Positions 16,716 to 25,369 of a stretch of DNA of 57,861 bases are shown here, in pieces. Position 1 is the first letter of the stretch. Every line of letters begins with the position of its first letter. This DNA comes from an uncultured Bacteroidia bacterium (lineage in GTDB: Bacteria > Bacteroidota > Bacteroidia > Bacteroidales > UBA932): contig CADBFO010000021.1 in NCBI GenBank assembly GCA_902794005.1, forward strand, positions 1 to 57,861. Direction: 5' to 3'. The translations under genes and the position numbers were made by a program. Below the pieces are notes generated by a model. It saw only the letters and a program-made list of their open reading frames with translations. It was not told the DNA's origin and did no database searches.

Positions 16716-18311
16716 ATGTCACAAAAAAATCTGTTACTGGGAGATGAAGCGCTGGCACTCGGCGCCCTCCATGCGGGACTTTCCGGCGTTTACGCCTACC
16801 CCGGAACCCCTTCTACGGAAATTACGGAATTCATCCAGGTCCATCCCCTCACGGCCGGGCGGAAGGTACACTGCGACTGGTCGTCCAACGAAAAGACGGC
16901 CATGGAAGCGGCCTTGGGGATGTCGTATGCCGGCAAACGAGCCCTGGTGTGCTTCAAGCACGTCGGCCTGAACGTCTGCGCAGACCCTTTCATGGGCTCT
17001 GCCATGACCGGCGCCAACGGAGGGTTGGTCATCGCTTCCTGTGACGACCCTTCCATGCACAGTTCGCAGAATGAGCAAGATTCCCGTTTTTACGGCGCTT
17101 TCGCCATGATGCCCGTGTTCGAGCCCTCCAACCAGCAGGAAACCTATCAGATGACCCGTGCAGCATTCGACTATTCCGAAAAGCGCGGCATTCCGGTCCT
17201 GATGCGCCTGACAACCCGTATGGCCCATTCCCGTGCCGTGGTGGAGAACGGAGAGGACATCCGGGAGCAGAACACCCTTCATTATCCGGAGAAGCCCCGC
17301 CAGTGGGTTACGCTTCCGGTTAATGCCCGCGTACGCAACCGGGAACTCATCAAGGACTACGCCGGGTTCGAGGAAGATGCCGTCTCCTCCCCTTTCAATT
17401 CCCTTACGGAAGGAAAGGATAACAGCCTGGGCATCATCGCTTGTGGCATAGCATATAACTATCTTATGGAAAACTTCCCTGACGGATGTCCGTATCCCGT
17501 GCTGAAGGTGTCCCAGTATCCCTTCCCGAGGGAACTGGCCCGCCAACTGGCCGCCAGGACCAGGCGAATCCTGGTCATGGAAGAAGGCCAGCCCCTGGTG
17601 GAAGAACGCCTGGCCGGGGTTTACCCCACCGGCATCCAAATCTGCGGTCGACTGGACGGCACTCTGCCCCGTGACGGGGAACTCAATCCGGATGCCGTCC
17701 GGAAGGCCCTCGGGCTCCCTGCTCTCCCGCAGTACCCTTCGTCAGAGGTGATCGCTCCCCGTCCGCCGGCACTTTGCCAGGGCTGCGGCCACCGCGATTT
17801 CTACACCGCCCTCAACAATGTCCTGAAGGATTACGCCGGAGCCCGAGTCTTTGGCGATATCGGCTGCTATACGCTGGGCTGGATGCCTCCTTTCAACAGC
17901 CTCGATACCTGCGTGGAAATGGGCGCCTCGCTCACCATGGCGCAAGGGGCTGCTTACAGCGGCACCTGGCCGGCCGTAGCCGTCATCGGAGACTCCACTT
18001 TTACGCACAGCGGAATGACAGGCCTCCTGGACGCCGTCAATGGAAAAGCCGATGTCACCCTCTGCATCTCCGACAACCTCACCACCGGCATGACGGGCGG
18101 TCAGGACAGCGCCGGTACGGGCCGCATCGAGGCCATCTGCGAAGGCCTGGGCGTGGAGAAGGAGCACATCCGCACCATCGTCCCGCTTCCCAAGAATTAT
18201 CCGGATATGGAAAAAGTTATCCGCGAAGAGCTGGAGTACCACGGTGTATCGGTCATCGTCTGCCGCCGCGAATGCATCCAAACCCTCAGAAGACATGCCG
18301 CTAAAAAGTAA
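16716..18311 (+). CDS. iorA: Indolepyruvate:ferredoxin oxidoreductase alpha subunit, short form
   Basis: Thiamine-diphosphate enzyme that oxidatively decarboxylates arylpyruvates to arylacetyl-CoA. The 531 residues contain the N-terminal YAYPGTPSTEITE block, a FKHVGLNVCADP segment, the CQGCGHRDFYTAL start of the TPP-binding domain and a FGDIGCYTLG motif for the cofactor. The sequence stops at CRRECIQTLRRHAAKK. Archaeal IorA proteins continue here with a ferredoxin-like domain for two 4Fe-4S clusters, and that domain is absent. Electrons must therefore pass to another protein. It is the first gene of a four-gene unit with IorB, an aminotransferase and a CoA transferase, behind its own consensus promoter. 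Confidence 0.9.
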   Translation: MSQKNLLLGDEALALGALHAGLSGVYAYPGTPSTEITEFIQVHPLTAGRKVHCDWSSNEKTAMEAALGMSYAGKRALVCFKHVGLNVCADPFMGSAMTGANGGLVIASCDDPSMHSSQNEQDSRFYGAFAMMPVFEPSNQQETYQMTRAAFDYSEKRGIPVLMRLTTRMAHSRAVVENGEDIREQNTLHYPEKPRQWVTLPVNARVRNRELIKDYAGFEEDAVSSPFNSLTEGKDNSLGIIACGIAYNYLMENFPDGCPYPVLKVSQYPFPRELARQLAARTRRILVMEEGQPLVEERLAGVYPTGIQICGRLDGTLPRDGELNPDAVRKALGLPALPQYPSSEVIAPRPPALCQGCGHRDFYTALNNVLKDYAGARVFGDIGCYTLGWMPPFNSLDTCVEMGASLTMAQGAAYSGTWPAVAVIGDSTFTHSGMTGLLDAVNGKADVTLCISDNLTTGMTGGQDSAGTGRIEAICEGLGVEKEHIRTIVPLPKNYPDMEKVIREELEYHGVSVIVCRRECIQTLRRHAAKK

Positions 18312-18317
18312 CTGATT

Positions 18318-18899
18318 ATGAAAAAAGACATTATACTTGCTGGCGTGGGAGGACAAGGTATCCTCTCCATCGCAACGGTCATCGGATCGGCCGCCCTGGA
18401 ACAAGGCCTGTATCTCAAACAGGCCGAAGTTCACGGCATGAGCCAGCGCGGTGGCGACGTACAGTCTAACCTCCGCCTCTCGTCGGCCCCGATTTACAGC
18501 GACCTGATTCCCCGGGGCGGAGCAGACCTCATTGTCTCACTGGAACCCATGGAAGCCCTGCGCTATGTGCCGTATCTGGCCCCGGACGGATGGATTATCA
18601 CCAATACCACCCCGCTGGTGAACATTCCCGACTATCCGGAGATGGACAAGGTGATGGATGCCCTCAACGCTTTCCCTCAGGTGCTGGCATTGGACGTGGA
18701 CAGCATTGCGAAAGACCTGGGCAGCCCGCGCGGAGCCAACATGGTGCTCCTGGGTGCCATGAGCGCCGTCCTTCACATTCTGGAACCCGAGAAACTGCGG
18801 GAGGGTATCCGCCGCATTTTTGCCCGGAAGGGAGACGCCGTGGTGGAATCCAACATCAAGGCCTTTGACGCCGGTCTCGCCCATTTTCAAAATCGCTGA
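18318..18899 (+). CDS. iorB: Indolepyruvate oxidoreductase beta subunit
   Basis: Subunit of 193 residues with the gamma-type fold of 2-oxoacid:ferredoxin oxidoreductases. It begins IILAGVGGQGILSIATVIG, the hallmark GVGGQG motif, and continues with EVHGMSQRGGDVQSNLRLS, the conserved substrate and CoA region. It assembles with IorA 6 nt upstream and completes the active site. The next gene, an aminotransferase, starts 3 nt after its stop. The pair is cytosolic and oxygen-sensitive, in line with an anaerobic host. Confidence 0.92.
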   Translation: MKKDIILAGVGGQGILSIATVIGSAALEQGLYLKQAEVHGMSQRGGDVQSNLRLSSAPIYSDLIPRGGADLIVSLEPMEALRYVPYLAPDGWIITNTTPLVNIPDYPEMDKVMDALNAFPQVLALDVDSIAKDLGSPRGANMVLLGAMSAVLHILEPEKLREGIRRIFARKGDAVVESNIKAFDAGLAHFQNR

Positions 18900-18902
18900 A
18901 CG

Positions 18903-20216
18903 ATGAAAAAACCGCTTTCCCAAGAAACACTGGACCGGGTGCTCCGGGATATGGGAATCGAAGATATCTCCCGCACCACCATCCGCCAGTGCGCCATGAT
19001 CGGCAACATGCTTGAACAGGAAGCCGGAGAGCCCTTTTCCCACCTGGAGTTCGGCGTTCCGGGCATTCCTGCCTGCCCTATCGGCATTGAAGCCCAGAAG
19101 AAGGCCCTGGACGAAGGCAAATGCTCCATCTACCCTTCGGTTCAAGGCTTGCCGGAGCTGAAAGAGAACGCCTCGCGCTTTGTCAAGGCGTTCATCGACA
19201 TCGACATCGACCCCAAGGGCATCGTCCCTACGGTAGGCTCCATGCAGGGAAGCCTCACTTCCATTCTGGAATGCTCCCAGCTGCAGCCCGGAAAGGACAC
19301 CATCCTGTACATCTGTCCCGGTTTCTCGGCGCAGGGCCGGCAACCGGACATCCTGGGTATCAAAAATGTCTGGTTCGACATCTACGAATACCGGGCCGAA
19401 AAGCTACGGGACAAACTGGAATCCTATTTCAAACAGGGGAATATCGCCGCCATCCTGTATTCCAACCCCAACAATCCGGCCTGGATCTGCCTGACGGACG
19501 AGGAACTTCAGATCATCGGCGAACTGGCCACCCGGTACGATGTGATTGTCCTGGAAGACATGGCCTACCTGTGCATGGATTTCCGAAAAGACCTTTCCGT
19601 CCCCTTCGAACCGCCGTTCCAGAGCACTGTAGCCCATTATACGGACAACTACGTGATGCTGCTGTCCGGGTCCAAAATCTTCAGTTACGCGGGAGAGCGG
19701 ATCGGCATCGTGTGCATCTCGGACAAGCTTTACCAGCGGGAATATCCCGCCCTCAAGGAGAAATGGGGCATCGCCCGATTCGGCGACAATTTCATTCTCA
19801 ATTACTTGTATGTCAATACGTCCGGCGTTTCCCATTCGGCCCAATATGCCTTGTCGGCCATGTTCAAGGCCTGCGTGGAAGGCCGATACAACTTTGTGAA
19901 CGAACTCCGCAACTATGGTTTCCGGGCGCATCGCTCCAGGGAGATCTTCGACCGAAACGGCTTTCACCTGGTCTATGACAAAGATATGGAACAGGCCATC
20001 GGAGACGGTTTCTTCTACACGGTGGAATACCGGGACATGTCCAACCGCGAGCTCCTGGAAGCCCTGTTCCGCTGCGGCGTGGTGGCCATTCCGCTCAATA
20101 CCACGGGCAGCAGCCAGTGCGGCATCCGCGTCTGCGTGTCACGTCTTCTGAACGACGATGACTTCCTCCGCCTGGACAATCATCTGAAACTCTTTGTAAA
20201 TTTAGTGGAATCATGA
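18903..20216 (+). CDS. PLP-dependent class I/II aminotransferase (likely aromatic or branched substrate)
   Basis: Fold-type I aminotransferase of 437 residues. Lys258, in LSGSKIFSYAGERIG, is the expected Schiff-base lysine. Also visible are ILYSNPNNPAWICL for substrate and cofactor binding, VLEDMAYLCMDF with the pyridine-binding Asp, and IRVCVSRLL near the C-terminus for the carboxylate-binding Arg. It sits between IorB and the CoA transferase and overlaps the latter by 4 nt (ATGA). The obvious role is to make the 2-oxo acid that IorAB oxidises, from tryptophan, phenylalanine, tyrosine or possibly branched amino acids. The exact amino acid cannot be read from sequence. Confidence 0.85.
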   Translation: MKKPLSQETLDRVLRDMGIEDISRTTIRQCAMIGNMLEQEAGEPFSHLEFGVPGIPACPIGIEAQKKALDEGKCSIYPSVQGLPELKENASRFVKAFIDIDIDPKGIVPTVGSMQGSLTSILECSQLQPGKDTILYICPGFSAQGRQPDILGIKNVWFDIYEYRAEKLRDKLESYFKQGNIAAILYSNPNNPAWICLTDEELQIIGELATRYDVIVLEDMAYLCMDFRKDLSVPFEPPFQSTVAHYTDNYVMLLSGSKIFSYAGERIGIVCISDKLYQREYPALKEKWGIARFGDNFILNYLYVNTSGVSHSAQYALSAMFKACVEGRYNFVNELRNYGFRAHRSREIFDRNGFHLVYDKDMEQAIGDGFFYTVEYRDMSNRELLEALFRCGVVAIPLNTTGSSQCGIRVCVSRLLNDDDFLRLDNHLKLFVNLVES

Positions 20217-21505
20217 AATATGTAAGCGCCGACGAAGCCGTCAAACTGGTCCGGAGCGGAGATACCGTCGTCTGTCAGGGCGGCACGTCCGTACCCGTCA
20301 TCCTGCAGGAAGCCCTGGCACGCCGTCACGAGGAACTCAGGGGCGTCCAGATTGTCAGCGGATTCAACATCACCGCAGCAGAAGCCCCTTTCTGCAAGCC
20401 CGAATACAAGGATTCGTTCCTGGTGAACAGCATTTTCATCAGCGCAGACCAGCGAAAACACATCGCCGCCGGCTACGGGACCATGACGCCCGCCTTCCTG
20501 GGCGAAGTGCCCGGTCTGTTCCGCCGCCGGGAGATGCCCGTGGACGTGGCGTTCATCAACTGCTCCCTGCCGGACGAGAACGGATATCTCAGCTTCGGCA
20601 TATCGGCCGATATCGCCGTGTCGGCCGTGGAATGCGCCCGGGTGGTGATTGCCCAGGTGAGCCCCAATATCCCCTACCTCTACGGCAAATGTCTCATCCA
20701 CGAATCGGAGATTGCGGCCGCCGTCTATACCGAGGAACCGCCGCTGGGAATGGTGTTCGGAGACCCCACCCCCATCGAAGCAGCCATCGGCGCCAACGTG
20801 GCGTCGCAGATACCGGACGGCGCCTGCCTGCAAATCGGCGTGGGCGGCATTCCCAATGCCGTTCTCAACGGCATCAAAGACCACCGGCACCTGGGGCTTC
20901 ATACAGAAGCCATGACCGACGGCGTCATCCGCCTCATCAAGGAAGGTGTCATCGACAATTCCCTCAAGAAAGTGCACCCCGGCGTCAGTGTGGCCGCGCT
21001 GGCCATCGGCTCCAAGGAAATGTACAAATACATCGACCACAACCGGACCATGGAATTCTTTGACGTGGCCTATACCAACGATCCTTTCCTGATTGCACGG
21101 AATCCCAGGGCCTGCGCCATCAACTCCGCCATCGAAGTGGACCTGACCGGCCAGATTTGCGCCGATTCCATCGGCGAGATGATGTTCTCCAGCGTGGGCG
21201 GCCAGCACGACTTCATGTACGGCTGCTCCCTGGCCGAAGAAGGACGCATTTTCATCGCCCTGCCTTCCCGGACCACCAAGGGGAAATCCAAGATTGTCCC
21301 CACCCTTACCCCCGGAGCCGGCGTGGTGACCACCCGTTTCCAGACGCAATATGTGGCAACGGAACACGGCATCGTCTATCTGAGGGGAAAAAGCCTGGCC
21401 GAAAGGGCCAAGCTCCTGATTTCCATTGCCCATCCCGATGACCGGGAAGAGCTGGAGAAAGCCGCCTGCAAGCGCTTCGGCTACAGTTTCCTGCGGCTCC
21501 GTTAG
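20213..21505 (+). CDS. Acyl-CoA:acetate CoA-transferase (4-hydroxybutyrate CoA-transferase / acetyl-CoA hydrolase family)
   Basis: Family I type CoA transferase of 430 residues. Glu232 in GLHTEAMTDGVIRL is the expected catalytic glutamate that forms the glutamyl-CoA intermediate. Other family blocks are GGTSVPVILQEAL, LQIGVGGIPNAVL, GGQHDFMYG and VATEHGIVYLRGKSLAERA. It overlaps the aminotransferase by 4 nt, so translation is coupled. In this operon it would release the free aryl or branched acid from its CoA ester while forming acetyl-CoA from acetate, which can yield ATP through acetate kinase. Its stop overlaps the stop of the convergent serine hydrolase gene by three bases. Confidence 0.87.
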   Translation: MKYVSADEAVKLVRSGDTVVCQGGTSVPVILQEALARRHEELRGVQIVSGFNITAAEAPFCKPEYKDSFLVNSIFISADQRKHIAAGYGTMTPAFLGEVPGLFRRREMPVDVAFINCSLPDENGYLSFGISADIAVSAVECARVVIAQVSPNIPYLYGKCLIHESEIAAAVYTEEPPLGMVFGDPTPIEAAIGANVASQIPDGACLQIGVGGIPNAVLNGIKDHRHLGLHTEAMTDGVIRLIKEGVIDNSLKKVHPGVSVAALAIGSKEMYKYIDHNRTMEFFDVAYTNDPFLIARNPRACAINSAIEVDLTGQICADSIGEMMFSSVGGQHDFMYGCSLAEEGRIFIALPSRTTKGKSKIVPTLTPGAGVVTTRFQTQYVATEHGIVYLRGKSLAERAKLLISIAHPDDREELEKAACKRFGYSFLRLR

Positions 21506-22731
21506 CGGATGGCGGCCGCAGCGATACTGGCCACCACGGATCGCAGCCTCGCCACCGCTCCCCCATCGTGGGGATGCACACGGTTGGTGAGGATGATGAC
21601 AGCCGTATCGGTATCCGGATCCAGAATGATGGAAGTACCTGTGTAGCCCGTGTGGCCGCGCAGGTTTTCCGTTTCGAAGATGTCCCCGCTGGTATAGGGA
21701 CCGTTGTAATACGTATCCCAGCCCAGGGCGCGGGCCACCTTGGGATCGTTGACGGCGGGGACTTCAAACATCTTCCGCACCGTCTGCGGGGCCAGGATCC
21801 GGCGGCCGTTCCAGCTGCCGTCTCCCAGAAGCGCCGCCGCGATGACAGCCAGGTCTTCCACATTGGAGAACACCCCGGCATTGCCGGAATTGCCCCGGTT
21901 GATGATGCGGGCGATGGGGTCGTGGACGGCGGCCACCAGCGGAAGGCCGTCTTCCTGAACCTCGGTAGGGGCACAGAGCTCCGCCAGCTCCGGTTTGACG
22001 GGATTTCCATCCAGCGGGAAATAAGCAGTATGCCCGAGTCCCAGGACATCGAAGACATGCTGCTGCACATAGTCACAGAGCCGCTGCCCCGTAATGCGCT
22101 GGACAATATGCTGGAGCGTCACGAAATTGAGGCAGCTGTACAGCTGGTCGCTTCCGGGACGGAAATTGCGCCCGGCGCGCGTAGCGATATAGCCGATAAA
22201 GGCTTCCGGGGTTCCGGCGCCGAATTCTGCCACGTAGGCGTCCACATCGGCATAGGCATCCAGACCGGAGGAGTGCGTCAGGAGGTGCTGGACGGTGATT
22301 TCCGCCTTATCCCCTGTCACGGGGTCCACCCAGGGCAGAAAGCCGGGAATGTAACGGCTCACCGGGTCCACCAGGCGAAGTTGTCCCCGTTCCACCAGCT
22401 GCATCACCGAAAGGGTGGTTCCCACGCATTTGGAAAGGGAGGCCAAATCAAACATGGTATCTGTCGTAAGTATCTCTTTATCAGGGACGAGAGACTTATA
22501 ACCGAAAGCTTTATGATAGACAAGCACCCCGTGACGGACAATACCGATGACCGCTCCGGGAATCTCTCCGAGGGCGACGGAAGCGTTGGCGGCGCTGTCG
22601 ATGAGCGCCAAATGGGAGGAACACATGCCAGCGGCTTCCGGAGAAGCGTGAGGAATGCCCTGAGACCGGGGACCGGTGCAGGAAAGCACCACGGCGGACA
22701 ACACCGCCAGAAGGATTTCTTTAAAATACAT
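21502..22731 (-). CDS. Serine hydrolase of the class C beta-lactamase fold, lipoprotein
   Basis: Envelope serine hydrolase (beta-lactamase, D-aminopeptidase or esterase type). With the start at 22731 it has 409 residues and begins with a lipoprotein signal ending in the lipobox VLSC (Cys18). The SxxK motif is SLSK at residues 98-101 of this start, preceded by FDLA as usual. The second motif is LYSCLNF, where many relatives have YSN. The C-terminus has a GHTGYTGTSI element, close to the HTG/KTG third motif. I prefer ATG 22731 over 22749 because the latter adds a polar extension before the signal. It overlaps the stop of the upstream barrel gene by 11 nt. Substrate unknown; a true antibiotic resistance role is not implied. 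Confidence 0.85.
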   Translation of the reverse strand: MYFKEILLAVLSAVVLSCTGPRSQGIPHASPEAAGMCSSHLALIDSAANASVALGEIPGAVIGIVRHGVLVYHKAFGYKSLVPDKEILTTDTMFDLASLSKCVGTTLSVMQLVERGQLRLVDPVSRYIPGFLPWVDPVTGDKAEITVQHLLTHSSGLDAYADVDAYVAEFGAGTPEAFIGYIATRAGRNFRPGSDQLYSCLNFVTLQHIVQRITGQRLCDYVQQHVFDVLGLGHTAYFPLDGNPVKPELAELCAPTEVQEDGLPLVAAVHDPIARIINRGNSGNAGVFSNVEDLAVIAAALLGDGSWNGRRILAPQTVRKMFEVPAVNDPKVARALGWDTYYNGPYTSGDIFETENLRGHTGYTGTSIILDPDTDTAVIILTNRVHPHDGGAVARLRSVVASIAAAAIR

Positions 22732-23998
22732 AGGTCGTTGCCATGCCAATCGTCCAGTCGCTGACTTGCGGGTCCAGGCCCCGGCCTACATCCAGCGAGA
22801 GGATGAAATTCGTGTTGATCTGGATTTTCCCTCCAAGGCCGAAGGCGGCCATCACGGGAAGGGACCTGTCCTGCCAGATATTCAGTCCCGGATACATTTC
22901 TCCCAGCTTTTTCTGTTCCTGCAGCCGATAAGGACGGGTGATGGCACAGAGGTCGGCAAAAGGGTTCAGCACCAGGTTGACATCCTGATTGAAAAGTTGG
23001 AATTTGAAGGGAATAAAACGCAGTTCGAAATTGCCCCATGCATACCCGGCAGCCATCACGCGGTTGTAGCGGATGCCCCGTACCGTAACACGGCTGCCCA
23101 GGCCGCAGATTTCTTCATAAGGATAGAAGATGGTGGCCACCTCGTTCAGATTATAGTAGGGAATCTCTCCGGCAATCTGGTGCTGCAGCCCCAGGTGATA
23201 TGCAAAGACAAGCCTCCCGGGGAAGAGCGTCACATAATGCCGGAAATGGGCCACCAGCTGCGCATAACTGTACTTCCACCGCCCCAGGTCCGCGTTTCCC
23301 ACCAGATAAAGTTCTCCGTACACCCCCTGGTTAGGAGAGAGTTCCACATCCCGGGTGTCATAAACGAAGCCCCCCTTGAATTCCAGCGACGTTCCTCCGA
23401 AGAATTCATCTTCCCGGATGAGGCCGATATCCCGGTATGCGACAAACAGGCTGTTTGCCGAATCGTATTTTTGCAGGGAAAAATCGGCCATCCGGACATG
23501 GCGGAACACAAACCCGCCCATCCAGTCCAGATGGGAGCCGATTCCCCCCATCACAGACCCGGCGACACGGAAAAACCGCCGTTTATTGGTGTACCAGGCC
23601 GTACGCGTGTCTGCATTCAAATCCAAGGCGGCGTCATAGGGCGACGCGATGCCATTGAACCCATAGAAGTTGTTCACCATGGCGTCCCGGTAGGTTACGC
23701 TGGCATTGACGCGAAGTCCCTTGATGAGCGAGGGGGACTCAAAATAAAAATGGGCGAACCAGGAACCTTTGGTGGCGTATGCCGCTGAAAAACCCGCATG
23801 GTGAAGAAAGTTGGGGTATGAACTTCCGTCTCCGTAATAGAAGAAATCCGAAAAGGCTCCCAGCGTGACACCGGTGTCCGTAGTATATCCCAGATTGGGC
23901 ATGGGCGTGAATACCCAGCCGGTCTTGGGCTTGTCCCGGGCGACGGAGAAAACACCCGGAAGGAGCAGGAAAACAACACAGACAAAAACCTTTTTCAC
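22721..23998 (-). CDS. Omp85/BamA-TamA-like outer-membrane beta-barrel protein
   Basis: Outer-membrane barrel of 425 residues with a signal peptide (1 to about 20). It resembles the surface-antigen D15 domain without POTRA domains. Features are alternating amphipathic strands rich in aromatic residues, a GLGSRVTVRGIRYNR segment that matches the conserved RG-containing loop 6 region of the Omp85 superfamily, and a terminal strand ending in YVF with the C-terminal Phe used as a targeting signal. No POTRA domain means it is unlikely to be BamA itself. The serine hydrolase downstream overlaps it by 11 nt, so the two form a unit. Function unknown. Confidence 0.8.
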   Translation of the reverse strand: MKKVFVCVVFLLLPGVFSVARDKPKTGWVFTPMPNLGYTTDTGVTLGAFSDFFYYGDGSSYPNFLHHAGFSAAYATKGSWFAHFYFESPSLIKGLRVNASVTYRDAMVNNFYGFNGIASPYDAALDLNADTRTAWYTNKRRFFRVAGSVMGGIGSHLDWMGGFVFRHVRMADFSLQKYDSANSLFVAYRDIGLIREDEFFGGTSLEFKGGFVYDTRDVELSPNQGVYGELYLVGNADLGRWKYSYAQLVAHFRHYVTLFPGRLVFAYHLGLQHQIAGEIPYYNLNEVATIFYPYEEICGLGSRVTVRGIRYNRVMAAGYAWGNFELRFIPFKFQLFNQDVNLVLNPFADLCAITRPYRLQEQKKLGEMYPGLNIWQDRSLPVMAAFGLGGKIQINTNFILSLDVGRGLDPQVSDWTIGMATTYVF

Positions 23999-24104
23999 AT
24001 TGTCTTCATTTGATACAAATATAAGGAAAAACTATGGGATAACGGAAGTTTTTTTGCTATATTTGCAAAATACAGATGAGTACACTAAGATAACATATAA
24101 GCAT
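23999..24104. promoter_or_regulatory. Divergent promoter region between the barrel gene and the V-type ATPase
   Basis: Two -7 elements of the form TATATTTG are seen: on the minus strand at 24023-24016 (18 nt before the barrel gene start) and on the plus strand at 24058-24065 (40 nt before the ATPase E gene). Neither has a clear TTTG at -33, so both are candidates based on the -7 box and position. Confidence 0.5.
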
Positions 24105-24707
24105 ATGGACAAACTCCAGGAACTGACCCAGAAGCTGTATAACGAGGGTCTTTCAAAAGGAAAAGAAGAAGGCGAAGCCATTCTGGCCCAAGCCAAAGAA
24201 GAAGCCAATTCCATCGTCAAGAAGGCCAAGGAAGAAGCGGCCCTCATCATGGAGAAAGCCCGCAAGGAGGCCGATGATTACCGTGTCAAGATGGAAGGAG
24301 ACGTAAAGATGGCATCCACCCAGGCCCTGCAGGCCACCCGCACCGGCATTGAGAACCTCATCATCGCCAAGGCCGTGGACACGCCCGTGAAAAACGCCCT
24401 TTCGGAAACCGCTTTTCTCAAAGAAATCATCAGCGCCGTCGCAACGCGCTTCAGTGCCCAGGAAAGCACGGACATCGCACTTCTTCTTCCCGAGAACCTG
24501 CAGAAAGAACTGGAACCCTTCGTACAGGGAGAGCTGGCCAAAACGCTCGGCAAGGGCGTAGAAGCCTCCTTCTCCAAGAAAGTGGAGGGCGGATTCAAGA
24601 TCGGCCCCGGGGACGGCAGCTATTTCATCGACCTTACGGATGAAAGTTTCCGGGAGCTCATCGGAGACTATCTGCGCCCCGCCACCAAGAAAATCCTTTT
24701 CGGATAG
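24105..24707 (+). CDS. ntpE: V-type ATP synthase subunit E
   Basis: Peripheral stalk subunit of 200 residues linking the V1 and Vo parts. The first 80 residues form a long charged helix rich in Ala, Glu and Lys (GKEEGEAILAQAKEEANSIV and onward), as expected for the stalk. The C-terminal part is globular with a GGFKIGPGDGSYFIDLTDESF segment typical of bacterial E subunits. The open frame extends upstream to 23865, but the ATG at 24105 is the first start after the promoter and gives the family N-terminus. It is the first gene of a seven-gene ATPase operon. Confidence 0.88.
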   Translation: MDKLQELTQKLYNEGLSKGKEEGEAILAQAKEEANSIVKKAKEEAALIMEKARKEADDYRVKMEGDVKMASTQALQATRTGIENLIIAKAVDTPVKNALSETAFLKEIISAVATRFSAQESTDIALLLPENLQKELEPFVQGELAKTLGKGVEASFSKKVEGGFKIGPGDGSYFIDLTDESFRELIGDYLRPATKKILFG

Positions 24708-24710
24708 CCC

Positions 24711-25358
24711 ATGAGCAATTTCGAGTACATCATCTCCAGCCTCCCCATCCTCACGGCAGATTACAGATACGAAGACGGAGAGGGTTTCAGGAGTGTTGTG
24801 GACCAAATCCACAGCGAACTGTCGGAAAAAGACGCCGAAGCGCTGGATTTCCTCCTCAAAGGCTTCAGGCCCGAGGAACTGAACCCGGACTTCTATGCCT
24901 GCGCCCTTTCCCATCCGGTCAAATTCCTGCGGGAGTTCTTCCGCTTCGACCTGAACCTGCGCAATGCCAAAGTCGGCTTCCTGAACCGGGAACTGGGCCG
25001 CCCGGACGACCTGGATCTCATCACCGGCCTGGGAACGGAGGAGGATGAAAACCTGGATATCGACCTCTACCGTTTCCGCGGGGGCGAATTCGAGGAGGAG
25101 ATGGAGGTGGCATCGGCCCTCGCCCAGGACAGCCTGCTGGAAAGGGAGAAGACCCTGGACGAAATCACCCGGAAAAAGATCTCTTCCCTGGAAACCTTCC
25201 ATTACTTTGACCTTACCGCCGTCCTGGCCTACGTGGCCAAACTGCACATCGTCAACCGCTGGCTGGCCCTGGACCCCGAAACGGGCCGCGCTTTGTTCCA
25301 CCAACTGGTAGATGAGGTCAGAGGCACTTTCGGGGGCGTTAACTATACAGAAAAATAA
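24711..25358 (+). CDS. DUF2764 protein of the V-type ATPase operon (candidate subunit C)
   Basis: Protein of 215 residues from a family found between subunits E and A in V-type ATPase operons of Bacteroidetes, Chlamydiae and spirochaetes. The sequence begins NFEYIISSLPILTADY, is rich in acidic helices, and has the LETFHYFDLTAVLAYVAKLHIVNRW block near the C-terminus. Archaeal-type operons carry subunit C in a similar place and no other C gene is seen here. A role as a distant C subunit, linking the rotor to the stalk, is therefore likely but is inferred from position. It starts 3 nt after the E gene. Confidence 0.78.
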   Translation: MSNFEYIISSLPILTADYRYEDGEGFRSVVDQIHSELSEKDAEALDFLLKGFRPEELNPDFYACALSHPVKFLREFFRFDLNLRNAKVGFLNRELGRPDDLDLITGLGTEEDENLDIDLYRFRGGEFEEEMEVASALAQDSLLEREKTLDEITRKKISSLETFHYFDLTAVLAYVAKLHIVNRWLALDPETGRALFHQLVDEVRGTFGGVNYTEK

Positions 25359-25369
25359 GAAAACCATAT

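Noticed and set aside
21502-22731. Antibiotic-resistance beta-lactamase
   Set aside because: The SxxK motif alone is shared with esterases and peptidases, and the second and third motifs deviate from true class C enzymes.
23865-24104. Longer start for ATPase subunit E
   Set aside because: The extension overlaps the start of the divergent barrel gene and the promoter elements; the family N-terminus begins at 24105.
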